DNA of 64,000 nucleotides, taken from positions 33,656,501-33,720,500 of the forward strand of contig JAZHRO010000026.1 in the NCBI GenBank assembly GCA_037157565.1, given 5' to 3'. The notes below the pieces were generated by a model that saw only the letters and a program-made list of their open reading frames with translations, searched no databases and was not told where the DNA came from. This DNA is from Thalassia testudinum (lineage: Eukaryota; Streptophyta; Magnoliopsida; Alismatales; Hydrocharitaceae). Positions 11,545-22,642 of this stretch are shown here, in pieces (within the stretch, counting starts at the first letter, position 1; the number at the start of each line of letters is the position of its first letter). Made by a program: the position numbers and the translations under genes.

Positions 11545-11790
11545 CTTATCTGGATGTCTAGATGAATTATAGGACATCCAAAACCCTTAGCCAACTCCCG
11601 CACACCTCAAACCCACTTCTGCAGTGTTATTGGACGTCCAGACACTTGGTCAGACGTCCAATTTCTGCAGAATACCCAAGACAGAACCTTGAATCCTTCC
11701 TGACTCTGATTGGACGTCCAGATAACAAGTCTGGACTTCTGATTTTTGAGTATAAGATGTCCGACACTATTATTAGACGTCTGATACTGC
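11545..11790. repeat. Cluster of GGACGTCC-type palindromes in element B
   Basis: Copies of TGGACGTCCA, CAGACGTCCA and variants occur near 11552, 11573, 11631, 11651, 11711, 11731, 11755 and 11774. They mirror 1-200 of element A, just 3' of the acidic frame and its shared non-coding tail. Confidence 0.7.
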
Positions 11791-11918
11791 TCTCTAGTTC
11801 CTGTTTTGAGATTCAAGCCTTGATCTTGGATCTCTAGGTCCCTAAACCCAATTCCAACCCCATAGGAACCTAAATTAAGATGCCCTAACCCTAGTACATC
11901 ACCTCTAGACCTCCCTAA

Positions 11919-12462
11919 GGACCTAATTAGGTCCTCACTAAACCTAATTGACTTGGATCTTAATCAATTCCATTAGCCTATTCAATTGGACTCATTGAAT
12001 CCAATTGAGCCCTGATCTCAGCACACACTGTCCAATTGGACTCAGTGAGAGTCCAATTGACCTAGACCTGACTTAATTGAGTTATTTTACTCTCAATTAA
12101 GTTTTCACACACCCAATTAAACTTCTATTAAGTTTAATTGCACTTTACCTTAGTGAATTAGGGTTTACAACCCTAATTTGAGACCTACCTTGACCTAAAC
12201 CCACTAGAACCTAACCTAATCAACCTAGCCACCTAGGTTTCGACCCACACACACCATCCACACGAAAATATCTAGCCTAGAGTTCTCTAGAACTCTCTAC
12301 CATGTGTTGTTACCTTGGTTGCTAAAATTAGCAACCAAGAGCCATTCAATTTTTAGATCCACATTTGGTGGATCTAAAAGCCACCATCCACCCTCTCTTT
12401 CTCACTCTCCCACGAGCTCCCACCATAGGCCTCTCTAGAGAATTCCATAATTCTCTAGAGAG
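11919..12462. repeat. Array of about ten perfect inverted repeats
   Basis: Successive perfect or near-perfect hairpins: 11919-11934 (16-base palindrome GGACCTAATTAGGTCC), 11983-12007 (8-base arms), 12033-12059 (11), 12071-12102 (11), 12114-12140 (11), 12157-12177 (about 9), 12279-12296 (8), 12314-12339 (12), 12351-12379 (12) and 12431-12462 (14-base arms CTCTCTAGAGAATT, 4-base loop). Most loops are 2 to 10 bases. The last hairpin ends 13 bases before a TATA box. The arms differ from one hairpin to the next, so this is not one repeat copied. Confidence 0.8.
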
Positions 12463-12475
12463 CTTCCCTTAGGTC

Positions 12476-12483
12476 TATAAAAA
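12476..12483 (+). promoter_or_regulatory. TATA box of the LTR-like stretch
   Basis: TATAAAAA just after the 14-base hairpin and before a C-rich stretch (CCATTTGCACCCATCC). Confidence 0.5.
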
Positions 12484-13284
12484 GAACTAAGGGGTGGCCA
12501 TTTGCACCCATCCACTTTTTGGCCATACATGCTTGGCTCCATCCACCTCCACTTAGGCTAGCCACCACCATCTCCACTCCATCTCCACGAGCTAAGCACC
12601 ACCATGAAGGACACCATGCCAGGATGCTAATCACTCCTCCAACCTCTTTCCAAGGGCTGGCCTAAGCTCCACTGTCCGCCCCTCTTTCTCCTCTCCTCCA
12701 CTCCAAGGCCATCGGAGCCCACCTTCGAATACCCTCACTTCTGATAGATTAGTAGCTACCTCTTTACATTTACTGCTTTTATTTACTGCTTAGTAGTGTA
12801 GCCCTTATTCTCCTCTAATGATGCATGCAAAATCCCTCCGTAGATTCTTGTATGTGATCGTTTTCTGATAGCTAGCCTTACATTTTTAAGCATTCATGTA
12901 CAAGCTTTCCTCTACAAGTTCATGTTGCACACACTTTCCAAATGAATGAATGAAAACTATATTTTCTATATATATATGTCTATGTGTTGAGAATCACCAT
13001 GAGCTCATTGCAATATCTTTTGTGTGATTAATGTTGCCTATTTTCAATTCCTGATATACTTGCAACTAAGCATGTCGTACTTCAATACGTAATATTCATA
13101 AACCGGCGTGTGATTTTAAACAGAGTAGAGCGGTAAAAGATTGAATTCAAAAGTAAAACAAACGCCTCCCAGAGACGAATGACCGAGACTCAAGTCTCGT
13201 TATCTTTTATTGAATATCTTTGTTTGATCGTATTACACACTATATTACGACGTTTTCCTATCAAAAAATGTGCTCTACGATTCT

Positions 13285-14277
13285 TCAAACAGAGACCTTG
13301 TCCAAATGACTGGCCATCAGTTCCAAGTCGACGGAAGTGGACAGGCCCTGTGTCTCATGTGCTCCCTTTGGATTCGTCAATGCATGGGCATTCGTCCGAT
13401 CGAACATGCCCATGGATTCATTATTGATGGAGTTCTCGCACATATTCTCGAGAATCTCCCACACGGTGTCTTCGTGTTGACCCATGATGTTTCCTCCGCA
13501 GGTCGCATTGACAAATAATTGAATATCCTCACGGAGTCCCTGGTAAAAAGATTGGACTTGTTCCCATTTAGGAACTCCGAGGTGGGGGCACTTTCGCATG
13601 AGATTCAGAAAACGATCCCATGCCTCGTGAAGCAGTTCACCTGCTTGTTGCGTGAAATGTGTGATTTAGTGCTGTAAAGCATTTGTCCGACCAACAGGGA
13701 AGAACTTTCTCAGAAACTCGGATTGAAGTTCCGCCCAGGTGTTGATTGGACGTGTTTGGGTTTGGTACCAGTGAGCAGCCTTATCCATGAGAGAGAAGGA
13801 GAACATTTTCATGAGTAAAACATCCCGATTTTGAGCTTCTGACCCGAAGGTCTGGGCCAGATGCTTGAGTTGCTTGATATGCTGGAAAGGATCTACGGAA
13901 TTATGCCCATGGAATTTGGGAATGGCATGAATCATGTTGGGCTTGAGTTCAGTATCAAGACCTCAAACGGGGATTTATACTCAAGGTTTGATTGCCACCG
14001 CAGCAGGATTGTAGTGATCTCGCATCATAGGACACTGCGGTGGGTTCATAAAGGCTTAGAATAGATCATTGAGGCGCTAAAGCTGATTCTTAAGATTGTT
14101 TTCTTCTGCTGGTTGTGCCATGATGATGGATGAAGGAGAATTAAGTTCAGATGAATCAGAAGAGATATCAATTGGATTGGGTTGTTGCACAAACAAGGAG
14201 GTCGAGGCTTGGCCTCGATGGGAATGAGTAGCTAATGGAGGCCTTAAGGATGGTCTTAGAGACCTCCTCCCGAACAT
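13285..14277 (-). pseudogene. Athila-type gag of element C, decayed
   Basis: Starts MFGRRS at 14277, as does the G gag (MFGRRS near 32442). Recognisable parts are HAIPKFHGHNSVDPFQHIK, LLMKMFSFSLMDKAAHW, FLRKFFPVGRTNAL, RKCPHLGVPKWEQVQSFYQG and NATCGGNIMG, the plant retrotransposon gag core also present in G and E. A stop after NALQH near 13668 and stops between 13940 and 14090 break the frame. The protein would package element RNA in virus-like particles; this copy cannot make it. The C-terminal part is missing at the truncation near 13280. Confidence 0.8.
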
Positions 14278-14304
14278 GCACCAATGGAGTAGATGAGAGG
14301 TAGA

Positions 14305-14520
14305 ATGTGATGGACCCAATCAAGACAACTAAAAAATTTTTGGATGACTATAGAGGTTCAGGGTGGATGATACCCCTTCGTCAGAAAGCCATCCACTTGA
14401 GAATTACCTGGGCAGCCAGACAGGGAGAGTCCCACAAAGACCCCTACATAGTAGAGCGCCCCCACGAGTTACAGGGTTTCCCCCACCTGACCTCTCTTGT
14501 CACTGATGATCCAGGTAAAC
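14305..14520 (-). other. Conserved leader block (copy in C)
   Basis: Matches 4225-4440 (same orientation) and 9360-9570 (inverted). It ends only about 30 bases upstream of the gag start, so it lies immediately 5' of the first reading frame. Confidence 0.55.
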
Positions 14521-15235
14521 CAGAATGGGGACTTGACCTCTTAAGTCTACTAGTTTTAATTAAGAGCAAGGGTGCTTATGATTTCACTTGAACTTTTAAG
14601 GTGTTTTTGTGAAAAGTGACCTAATTTGAAGATTGGTTAACTCAAACAAGGTGGGTCAACTTCACCTGTATTGTCCTTTTGAGAAATTTAAGTCCCTCTA
14701 TTAGTGTTTAACTGAATTTAAGAGCTTGATTTTAGGGTTTTGCTTGAATAGATCAATTTAATCAAAGTTTAGGCACACATTGTTTGAAAAGATCAATTCT
14801 TAATTAAGCAAGTGTGTCTCTAAAACCCTAAACTTGAATCCTTAATTGGCTTTGATTTGGTCCAATTTAATTTGTCCAAATGTGGTACCTAGGGCTCAAA
14901 CAAGAATGTGATAGCCCTAGATACCTTAAGGTCTTAAGTTGGTGCACAATTCAGGGGCTAAAATGTTGTTTTAAATAGAATGTATCAAATCAGGCAACTT
15001 GATGATGAGTCTAAGAATAGAATGCAAGTAGCCCTAATTGATTCTTTTCCTTTTTTTAGCTTTTTCATATTCAGGAGTTGAGAAGAAGGTAGATGGAGTT
15101 TACCTGCCCCTGGAGTGGTTGATGCATGGCTAACCTTCTTTTAATGAGTCCCTGAAACAGATCACAATCAAAAGAGATGTAGCAAGTTAGTAATGAGTCT
15201 GATATTGCAATCAAGAGATCTGAATTGCGCGTTGC

Positions 15236-15253
15236 TCCCCGGCAACGGCACTA
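15236..15253 (-). other. Primer-binding site of element C
   Basis: Minus strand TAGTGCCGTTGCCGGGGA, the tRNA-Asp-complementary site with two changes near its start, three bases from the LTR end at 15257. Confidence 0.8.
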
Positions 15254-15256
15254 AAA

Positions 15257-17952
15257 TGTTGCTCTCTCGAAATCAGGTTTTAAATCGTTGTGTTGTAGTA
15301 TAGTTAAAATCTCGTGAAAAATAGATAAAATTTATACTCGAAAAAGTCCAAGGTCGTTCGCTGGGAGCAAAAAGGAATTCAGTTCTCAAAATTGCAATTT
15401 AAAATAATAGAGATACAGAATTATAATCAGAAATTGATTCAGAGTAATGTAGCAATAAGATCAAGTATCATACTGCAAAAAGAATGGAGTAAAATGGTGA
15501 TTTGAATAACCAATTACTCCCCACAATAATGGCAAATAGAACTCAATAGGTATATATGAAATGATCTCAGCTGTTTGAATATTTAATGAGACATCTTAAA
15601 CATCTGATGATCTGATTTCTTCTTCTGCTTCTTCTTGCTTTCCTTCTTTTTTCTTCTGCTTCTCTACTCTTCTTCCTGTGCGAATCCTCTTTTCTTCTTC
15701 TTGTTTTCTCTGCTCTCCTGTTCTTCTACTCTTGTTCTTCACGTAGAGGGGGAAGGATCCTCAATTTTGGCTAAGTGTCAGCCAATCCTTCTTAGAGCAA
15801 AACCCCCTGCCCCAACGCATGATCCTCTCTTTCTCTCATTGGGTTACGCTCTCCCAAAGCCTCCAACAATACCGGGTTATCGGGTTACGGACCTAGAGCG
15901 CACCCGGGTCCAGGGCTGCGGGCGTGGGTCGCAGCCGAGGACTGTAAGGCGTAGGCGGGTTATCGGGTTACGGCCAGATCCGTGGGGTTAGAGTCGCGAA
16001 CGAGGCCAAGTGAGGATACGGGGGACCTCACCCCCCAAGTAATTCCAAGCAATAAGCCCCTATCACTTTTTCCTCTTATGTGGCCGCAGGCACTCTTCAG
16101 CTTCAGAGGTGGGACTAAAGTCCCACCTTTCCTTTGCACAGTGCAGCAGCAAGGTCTCCTTCCTTCAATTGCTGCCGTTCACAAGGTTAAAGCCTCCAAT
16201 TGACCTCGTGAGATAGTGCCTTAGGTGATTCCACATAGCCTGGGTTGAGTACCTGGAGCAAGTGGGTGCTATAGCAAGCTCCAAGCTTTCTCGAAGCACA
16301 GCCTCAATGGTGGGCTTGACCTGTTACCTGAAACTCAAGAAAAGGGGCCTTACGGCCGCGTCAGATGGTTCAGCAGGATCGCCGTGACACGGCGAGTGTG
16401 ACGGTGGCGGTGGCATGCTGTGAAAGGGTGTATGGTGGTGTGTGGAGGTCGAAGATGGTGATGCGACAGTGGGTAGGTCATCAGGGTGTTAGGATGGGTA
16501 ATGGGAGTGGGGGTGTTAGGGCTTTTATGCGATGGAGCACGACGAAGCTAATGAGGGTGGTAGCGACATGTTTTGAGCAGTGTGGTGGTGAGTAGGTGTC
16601 ACCGAAGGTGGAGAAGATGAAGTGCGAGGGGCGGCGGTTGGCAGTTGTGCATGTTTGCAAGGGTGGACAAAACGAAACAAAAAGAGAGAGAGAGAGCAAG
16701 AGAGGGACTTAGCGAGGTGGTTGAGAGGCGGAGGGCTCCGGTGTTGGTCGACCAGAGTCGGAGAAGGAGGAAGAAGCGGCGAGGCGGCGACGATGACTCA
16801 GACTGAGGAACACCCTCCCTTTGGCTGGGGAGGGTTGTGACGAAGAGAGGAAGAGCTTAGGCCGTCCAATTTGATGGTTGGACAGTCAGAGGAGGGGGAT
16901 CGAGGGGGTTGCCAGAGCAAGGGTCTAGGTGGTCGGAGATAGGTTTTTAGGGCCGTTTGACACACCAAGACTTGCTGAAATATTGCGCAAGGCCTTGGAG
17001 GTGCTTATATAGGGCTTAAGAGGAGGTTCCAAGCTTGGAAACCTTGGAGCTTACATAAACGAATGATACCCATTCCTTCTAAAGGTTCGCATGAGCTTTT
17101 GGGAAGGAGTTGGGATCCCTGGATGGGTTCATTTGGAAGGAAATTTCCCAAGGAATCTGTGTTTCAAATCTGGAATTGATTGATTGAGAATCAAGCGAGA
17201 AATCCTCGCTCAAAACTCGACGGTGAAGATTTAACCTTCCAAAAATGGCGTGGGAACCTGCTTGTGAAGAAGACAAAGAAGTTGGGGGGCTATTTGTAAG
17301 AGAATTCAGAAGTTAAGGGCCTGAATGAGATAGAAAGAGTTTGACCGGATAAAAATGCAAACTTGGTCAAGATGATCTTAAATTGGGCCCAAATTTTGGT
17401 ACAAACCTAATTTGGACCCAAAAAATCCAATGGTGAAGTTAGATTTAGGTTTCGACCAAGTTTGACTGGGTAATTTATGTAAAAACCTAAATTAAGGCAA
17501 ATGTTTATCTAAGACTCTGTTTTGGGTCAAGACAGGTTCTGATGGTCAAATTGAAGGTTCCAAATCCTAGAGAATATTTTTTTTTATGAATTTTAGAGGT
17601 TTTAGATTAATTTTATCCCGACCAGAACCTCAATTAATTAAACGGGTCTATTTTTAGGATTTCAAAAGTCATTTAATTCTCAAAACACGTGCAAACCCTT
17701 TTCTGTCTATTCTAACCCACTTGTTAGCCTTTTAGGACCATTTGACCCTTAATTACCCTCTAGGACAACCCGTGATTGTACTGCATTCATGCTATGATGG
17801 TAAAACTACAGTTTTAACACTGTTTTCTTATCTTTCCCTCAGAATGAATTTGTAGTGAAATATGGCTCTCTGGCAGTTATGTAGGAGCATTTACTGACTT
17901 AATTAGATCAAAATGAGCTAGTTATGGCTCATGATGGTGTTCCCATCGCGTG
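15257..17952 (-). mobile_element. 5' LTR of element C
   Basis: About 2.7 kb. The minus-strand end is GAGAGCAACA beside the primer site. U3 aligns with B and D. 15840-15990 has repeated GGGTTATCGGGTTACGG phrases not seen in B. The outer end near 17952 is eroded or cut; D has TGTTGATGATAACG where C has only a poor match. Confidence 0.75.
17005..17011 (-). promoter_or_regulatory. TATA box of the C LTR
   Basis: Minus strand TATATAA in the phrase CCCTATATAAGCACC, at the position matching the B LTR promoter. Confidence 0.55.
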
Positions 17953-19452
17953 CGGATGGTGGGTTGGTCGACGGGGGGTTTGAGTGGGTGGAATGGCAAA
18001 ATAGGAGGGGTTTTGGTGAGTGTGATGTGGCAGAGGTTGTGGGGTTATCGACGAGGTATTTGGAGGGTGTGATGTGAGATGGACCTCGCCAGAGGTGTGG
18101 CTAGAGGTGGAGACGAAGGTGGCTTGCGATGAGGTCGAGGGGTTATTTTTAGGTTTTGAATATAGGAAAGGACTTAGAGAACTAACAAGGACCTAACTAA
18201 CCTACTTTAAGTGGACGAAAGGGATGGAGAGGTGCCGGCTTTGATTGGACGGTGCTGTGGAAGGAGAACTCTCCGGAGGGGCGAATAAGGAGGAAAGAAG
18301 GAGTCTGAGGAGCTCCTACACGTATCGTGAGGAGAGGAAGAAGTTGGGGAAGACAAACTCGTCGGCTATTGTCCGTGACGACGAGTGAAGAGGCTAAACA
18401 GAGAAGCTCGCCGGAGTTGGTGGAGGTGGAGGTCGAGGAGAAGGGAAGAAGGGAGAACCAGGCTCCAAACTAAGCTAAGTTGAGAAGGTTGTGCACAACC
18501 TAGTTTTATAGAGCTTCAGGGAGAGCTCTAGATCAAGAAAGAAGGATTCATGGCTTAGACTTGAACGAACAAAATGCATGATTCTCGTGCATTCACATGA
18601 GCAATCCATGGGGATCTGGAACTCCACAATGATCTCAGATTATTCGCCCATGTGTGAACATCAATCCCACCAATTTTGGTGGGATTTGATTACCATTAGA
18701 GTAGGATTCAGGCCAGTAAAAGTTGCTTGGAGGTCGGGTTTGACCTCAATGGTGATAGGGGCTTTTTCGCGAAGAAGATGAAGAAGCTGGGGGCTATTTG
18801 CAAAGAATTCGAAAGTTAGGGGCATGTGTGTGAGAGAAAAGAGTTAAACTAGAACAAAATGCAAACTTGGTCAAGATAATCTCTGATTGGGTCCAAACTT
18901 TGGTACAAATCTAATTTGGACTCAAGAATCTAATGGTGAAGTCGGATTTAGGTTTTGACCAAGTTTGACTGGGTAAATTACGAAGAAACTCAAATTAGGG
19001 CAACTATCTGTCTAAGACTCTGGTTTAGGTCAAATTGGGTTCCCATGGTCAAATAAAGCATACCAAACCTTAGAGAATATTTTTCTATGATTTTTAGAAG
19101 GTTTAGGTAAATTTTATCCTAATCAAAACCTCAGTGAATTAAGCGGGTCTGTTTTTCAGATTTCAGATATCATTTAATTCACGAAATGCATGAAAGCCTG
19201 TTTCATTCTACATGAACCCACTTATTAGATATTTATGACCATTTGACCTTCAACAAACACCTAAGAAACCTCATGATTGTTCTGCATTTAGGATATTCGG
19301 TTAAAACTGCAGTTTTACCCCTGTTTTACTGTTTATCTCTCAGAATGGATTTGCAATGAATTACGGTCTTCTGGCGGTTATGTAGGAGCATTTATCAATG
19401 GAATATGACTAATTAAAGCTAGATATGCCTGATGATGACGTTATCATCAACA
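17953..19452 (-). mobile_element. Truncated LTR D of the same family (U3 and start of R)
   Basis: Minus-strand start TGTTGATGATAACG at 19452, the best preserved outer end of this LTR family in the window. U3 aligns closely with B and C as far as a TATA box at 18504-18510 (TATAAAA, minus). Similarity runs into C near 17953, so the U5 half is lost. No internal region is attached. Confidence 0.7.
18504..18510 (-). promoter_or_regulatory. TATA box of LTR D
   Basis: Minus strand TATAAAA in CTCTATAAAACTAGG, matching the position of the B and C promoters. Confidence 0.5.
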
Positions 19453-19530
19453 CGAAAGTTTCCTAAACTCAAAAAATTTATAACTTTGTATATATATTAT
19501 AATAATATTTTTTATTACATTTAGGAATAA

Positions 19531-19959
19531 ATGGTACAATTACTACATCCCCCCGTTGACGAGACCTCCGACAGCGTCCAGCAGCCTTTCGATATAGAGG
19601 AAGCATTTAGGAGAGTGATGCCACCGGACCACGGTAGTTTCGTTCGTAGTGCAAGGAGGGCATACTCATTATCCACTTGTTATGGGAGGAAAGGTGTTGT
19701 CTCATCTAATGTTGTCGATCAGCTGCATCAAAAGATCGACACATTATAGAGATGAGAGGAGAGGGAGAAGAGAGAGGTTGAGATGAAGAATATGATGAAT
19801 GCCATGGATGATAAGCTTCAGATGCTTATAGCCCTTATTCAGAACAAGGGTCAGTCAGAGCATCTATCTTCCACAGATCCCAGCATCTATAGACGAGACG
19901 ATGATAAATCCATGGGTGGTGCAGGTAGAGTTGGTGGCATTGGGGTAGCTGTATCTTGA
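19531..19959 (+). pseudogene. C-terminal exon of a CACTA transposon protein (En/Spm/Ptta type), two stops
   Basis: One frame of 143 codons, preceded by an AT-rich tract and a splice-acceptor-like ATTTAG at 19519. It reads a proline/aspartate region, then a short Ser/Arg stretch (SFVRSARRAYSLSTCYG), then a Glu/Lys/Met-rich coiled coil (EEREKREVEMKNMMNAMDD) and a polar tail ending at TGA 19957-19959. That order is typical of the C-terminus of plant En/Spm-family transposases. In-frame TAG at 19747 and TGA at 19753 split it, just before the coiled coil. The position next to CACTA subterminal repeats supports the call. Confidence 0.6.
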
Positions 19960-20154
19960 TTTATATTCATTTTCTTTTCTTATGTTTTTCATGTAACTCT
20001 TTTTATGTAAATATTTCATTTTCAAACATTTAATGTACTAGATTTTATATTTATGAAATATAAATTTCTGTTCATTTTCATTACTTATTTTACTATAAAA
20101 GCAAGACTTTTAAGTAGGTTAGTAGGTAGTTTCCATTATTTGGTAATAAAAAAA

Positions 20155-20697
20155 ACCCATACATTTGTCGTCACTTATACAAATAAGCAACGTCATATAG
20201 GTGACGATATAAATATTTTTATCGTCATTTACGTAATAACCGACGGCGTAGAAGGTTCAATAAAATTACTATTTCTCATTTTATGCCATCGATTTTATGA
20301 ATAAGCGACAGCTAACTTATTTTTACCGTCACATATCTGCTGTCGCTTATTTGAATAAGCGATGGTAAAAATGTTTACCGTCAGTTATAAAAGCGATGGT
20401 AAAGTTACGTAAACGATGACAAAAATAGAAAAGGGTGCATAAAGGCGAGAAAAAGTGAGTTACATATACCGTCGATTATTAAATAACCGATGACAAAAAC
20501 AAGCGCCGTCAGTTGTGAAACAACGTTGAAATCTCCAATCCGTCCGATGGTCAAAAATTATTCTGACGTCGGATTAGCCCTATAACCGATGGTAAAGCAA
20601 AACAGCAACGGTATTAACGGCGTCGCTGATTGCCGTCAGTTATTTGAAGTTTGCCATCTGTTTTCAACTGACGACGAAAGGCGTGTATGTTGTAGTG
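20155..20697. repeat. CACTA subterminal repeats and right terminus
   Basis: Short motifs in both orientations: GCGATGGTAAA, ACCGATGGTAAA, CGACGGCG, ACCGTCGCTTAT-type and CCGTCAGTTAT units repeat every 20-50 bases. The outer end reads CGACGAAAGGCGTGTATGT and then TGTAGTG. Such arrays are binding sites for CACTA transposase subunits. Confidence 0.75.
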
Positions 20698-22074
20698 TTG
20701 GAAGGAAGGTAACAAATTCACCGAGTGTTGATCAATATCCTCAAATTGCAGAAAATACGTACCTTGTAAAAAAAATTCAACATATAATCTATACGTATTG
20801 GAAAGAGGTGAGGAAGAAAAAATATAACATTTGGTCAATTCATAGAACTTGAAAAAGCAAACATAGGTGAAGACCTTCAGCTTGTTGGACGTATTTCCAG
20901 TAGCAGGGAAGACCTTCAGCTTCTTTTTCAAGGGAAATAGGATGGTTGGTTGGAGGAGGATAGGGAGTGGGCAGGTGAAGCATAGAGAGAAGGTGTAGTT
21001 TATATCTTCCACCTTCACTACAAAATAGATGCCCTTGTCAACTTGCATACTTGTAATGCTAATCAAATCGATTTACACAAAAATCACAAAACTAAGCATC
21101 AAACAAGGAAGAAGGAAAAAAATAAAAAGAAAAGATAGAAGGGAGAATAAAATGGGAGGAGCTTGCCACCATGATGGAGGAGTGGAGGGGGGAGTTACTT
21201 TCTAATAGAAGAGCCTTCCATTGATTTCTTTTTCCTATTGATTGCTATGGGGAATTCAGGCCCTGGAAATGTCCTGGAGGGAAAAGGTGACAACATCTGG
21301 CTAACATCATAAATGACACAAAGAAACAATAAAATGTTAGCATGGCCTTTGAGATACAGTTGCCACTATCTTTTTTAAGTCATGTTTATGGTGCTCTCAT
21401 GGCAAACCATAATCTTATAATGATTTTTGCCAATACCTCTGTATGTAGCATTTGATATTATGTATTTTGTTCACCTAACTAGGAAGTGTCACGCTGGACA
21501 CCTCTCCCAGCACCGACCACCCCACTTTGCTGTCCACATTCACAACCATCCGGGGTGGCGGTGGCTGTGATGAGATGGCAGTCAATGATAAATGACATCA
21601 TCAATCCTAATAAAGTACTATTATTGGATTTTGTCCTCGGCAATGGCATCAAAAATATGATGGTCGACTATCTGTCTACGATTAAAATAGTGTTTTAGAT
21701 GTCATTGTTGTAGTATATTTGCTATATTGCAAAAAGATGTTACGTCATTTTATTTTAATTACAATTTTTATTGGTTAGTTTCCAGGTCGTTCATTGAGAG
21801 GCAGTTATTGATATGCATCATTCTCTATATCCAAAAATGTTCTTTTATTCCAAAAATATTAATTTTATTTACAAAATGAATCAATGAATCAATTAATGAA
21901 TAAATTAGTTAATTATATACAAAAAGAATCAATTAATAAACAATACAATGCCTTAAACAGATTTACAAATAACATGCATTAAAAACCAGTTAAAACTACA
22001 CTATGTTAGTTATATACACTACTCTAAGTAATACCTAAGTATAGGTATAAAAATAACTCCTAATATATATTTAA
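20698..22074. other. Unassigned DNA between the CACTA end and element F
   Basis: AT-rich. A duplicated phrase GAAGACCTTCAGCTT occurs at 20869 and 20909. A minus-strand open stretch to 21066 has the feel of an exon (MISITSMQVDKGIYF...), but its lower part runs into CACTA repeats and I do not recognise it. No LTR, PBS or host gene can be supported. The last 350 bases are very AT-rich. Confidence 0.3.
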
Positions 22075-22622
22075 TGAGGGGCAAAAATGCTCTTAGATCA
22101 TAAACTCTGCACATGACTCGACAAAGGATTCGGTTACCTGACTACAGGGTACACAGGCGAAATCAGCATCGCTCATCCCACCTGAATCCAGTCGGATCCC
22201 AACTGGAACCCACCTATCCTGACAAAAGATTTAGCGCAACCAGGGCAGAAGATACGATGAGATAGACTTGACCACCTAGGCCCTAACAATAGACAAGTAG
22301 TCTGACAGTAGAGGTACTAGAGGCCACCGAGGGTGGGTTCCCTCCACAATATAAATAGAGGGAAGGGCCCCCAATGAAGGGAGACTTCCTCCCCCAGAAA
22401 AGGTGGGCTAATGTTGTAACCCTAGAAATTCTAATGCATAGTTGGGAGTTCCATCCTCCCCCCAGACGTACACCCCTTGCGGTGGAACTGGGTCACCAAA
22501 TCCCTGGTTTTCTTTGTGCCTGCCTGATGATTGTTAATTTCCTCCCTTAATCGAGGGATGACAATGGCTAAGTGGCACTCCCTACTCGTATAATTCTTTT
22601 GGTGGCCTTTCAAGGCCCATCA
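22075..22622 (+). mobile_element. 5' LTR of element F
   Basis: TGAGGGGCAAAAATG to GGCCCATCA (TG...CA), with a TATA box at 22350 and a C-rich run after it. It is two bases from a primer site. The left boundary is chosen from the TG and the change from AT-rich flank. Confidence 0.6.
22350..22357 (+). promoter_or_regulatory. TATA box of the F LTR
   Basis: TATAAATA in CCACAATATAAATAGAGGG, followed by AAGGGCCCCC; a well-formed plant promoter core. Confidence 0.65.
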
Positions 22623-22624
22623 AA

Positions 22625-22642
22625 TGGCACCATTTGTAGGAA
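22625..22642 (+). other. Primer-binding site of element F
   Basis: TGGCACCATTTGTAGGAA resembles the TGGCGCCGTTTGTGGGAA-type site of plant Tat-lineage elements, with G-to-A changes. It differs from the Asp-type sites elsewhere in the window. Confidence 0.6.

Larger units (their letters stand above)
5904..11830 (+). mobile_element. Element B: non-autonomous Athila-like LTR retrotransposon, head to head with A
   Basis: 5' LTR (5904-8505), primer site (8509-8526), leader (to 9778), acidic reading frame (9779-11125) and a 3' region with GGACGTCC palindromes. The order and content repeat element A in inverted orientation. No gag or pol can be read. No 3' LTR of this family follows; the sequence passes into a different LTR-like stretch near 11830, so the 3' end is missing or replaced. 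The end coordinate is approximate. Confidence 0.7.
11831..13180 (+). other. LTR-like stretch downstream of B (U3 with hairpins, TATA, U5-like end)
   Basis: There is no coding region. AT-rich sequence full of inverted repeats (11919-12462) leads to a TATA box at 12476, a C-rich leader, a TTTACTGCTT-type motif near 12770 and a U5-like end CGCCTCCC near 13163. The solo LTR at 2235-3951 has the same order (inverted repeats, TATA, TTTACTGCTTTC near 3550, CGCCTCCCTG near 3818), so this is probably a truncated LTR of a related family. I could not fix either end or find a target duplication. Confidence 0.45.
13270..17952 (-). mobile_element. Element C: 3'-truncated Athila-like retrotransposon
   Basis: On the minus strand: 5' LTR (17952 to 15257), tRNA-Asp-type primer site, a leader with the block shared with A and B, and a decayed gag (14277 to 13285). 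Sequence similarity to gag stops near 13270, so the rest of gag, all of pol and the 3' LTR are absent. It is the only member of this LTR family in the window with gag, hence the likely representative of the autonomous lineage of A and B. Confidence 0.75.
19453..20697 (+). mobile_element. 3' end of a CACTA (En/Spm-type) transposon
   Basis: It contains the last exon of a transposase-type gene, about 150 bases of AT-rich 3' sequence, then a 550-bp subterminal region of short repeats and the terminal TGTAGTG (complement of CACTACA) at 20691-20697. The left part is cut off at LTR D, so the 5' end, TPase body and left terminus are missing. A 3-base target duplication cannot be tested. Confidence 0.75.

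Noticed and set aside
20614..21066. 150-codon minus-strand open frame
   Set aside because: Its C-terminal third translates CACTA subterminal repeats, so the frame as a whole cannot be a gene; only the upper part might be an exon remnant.
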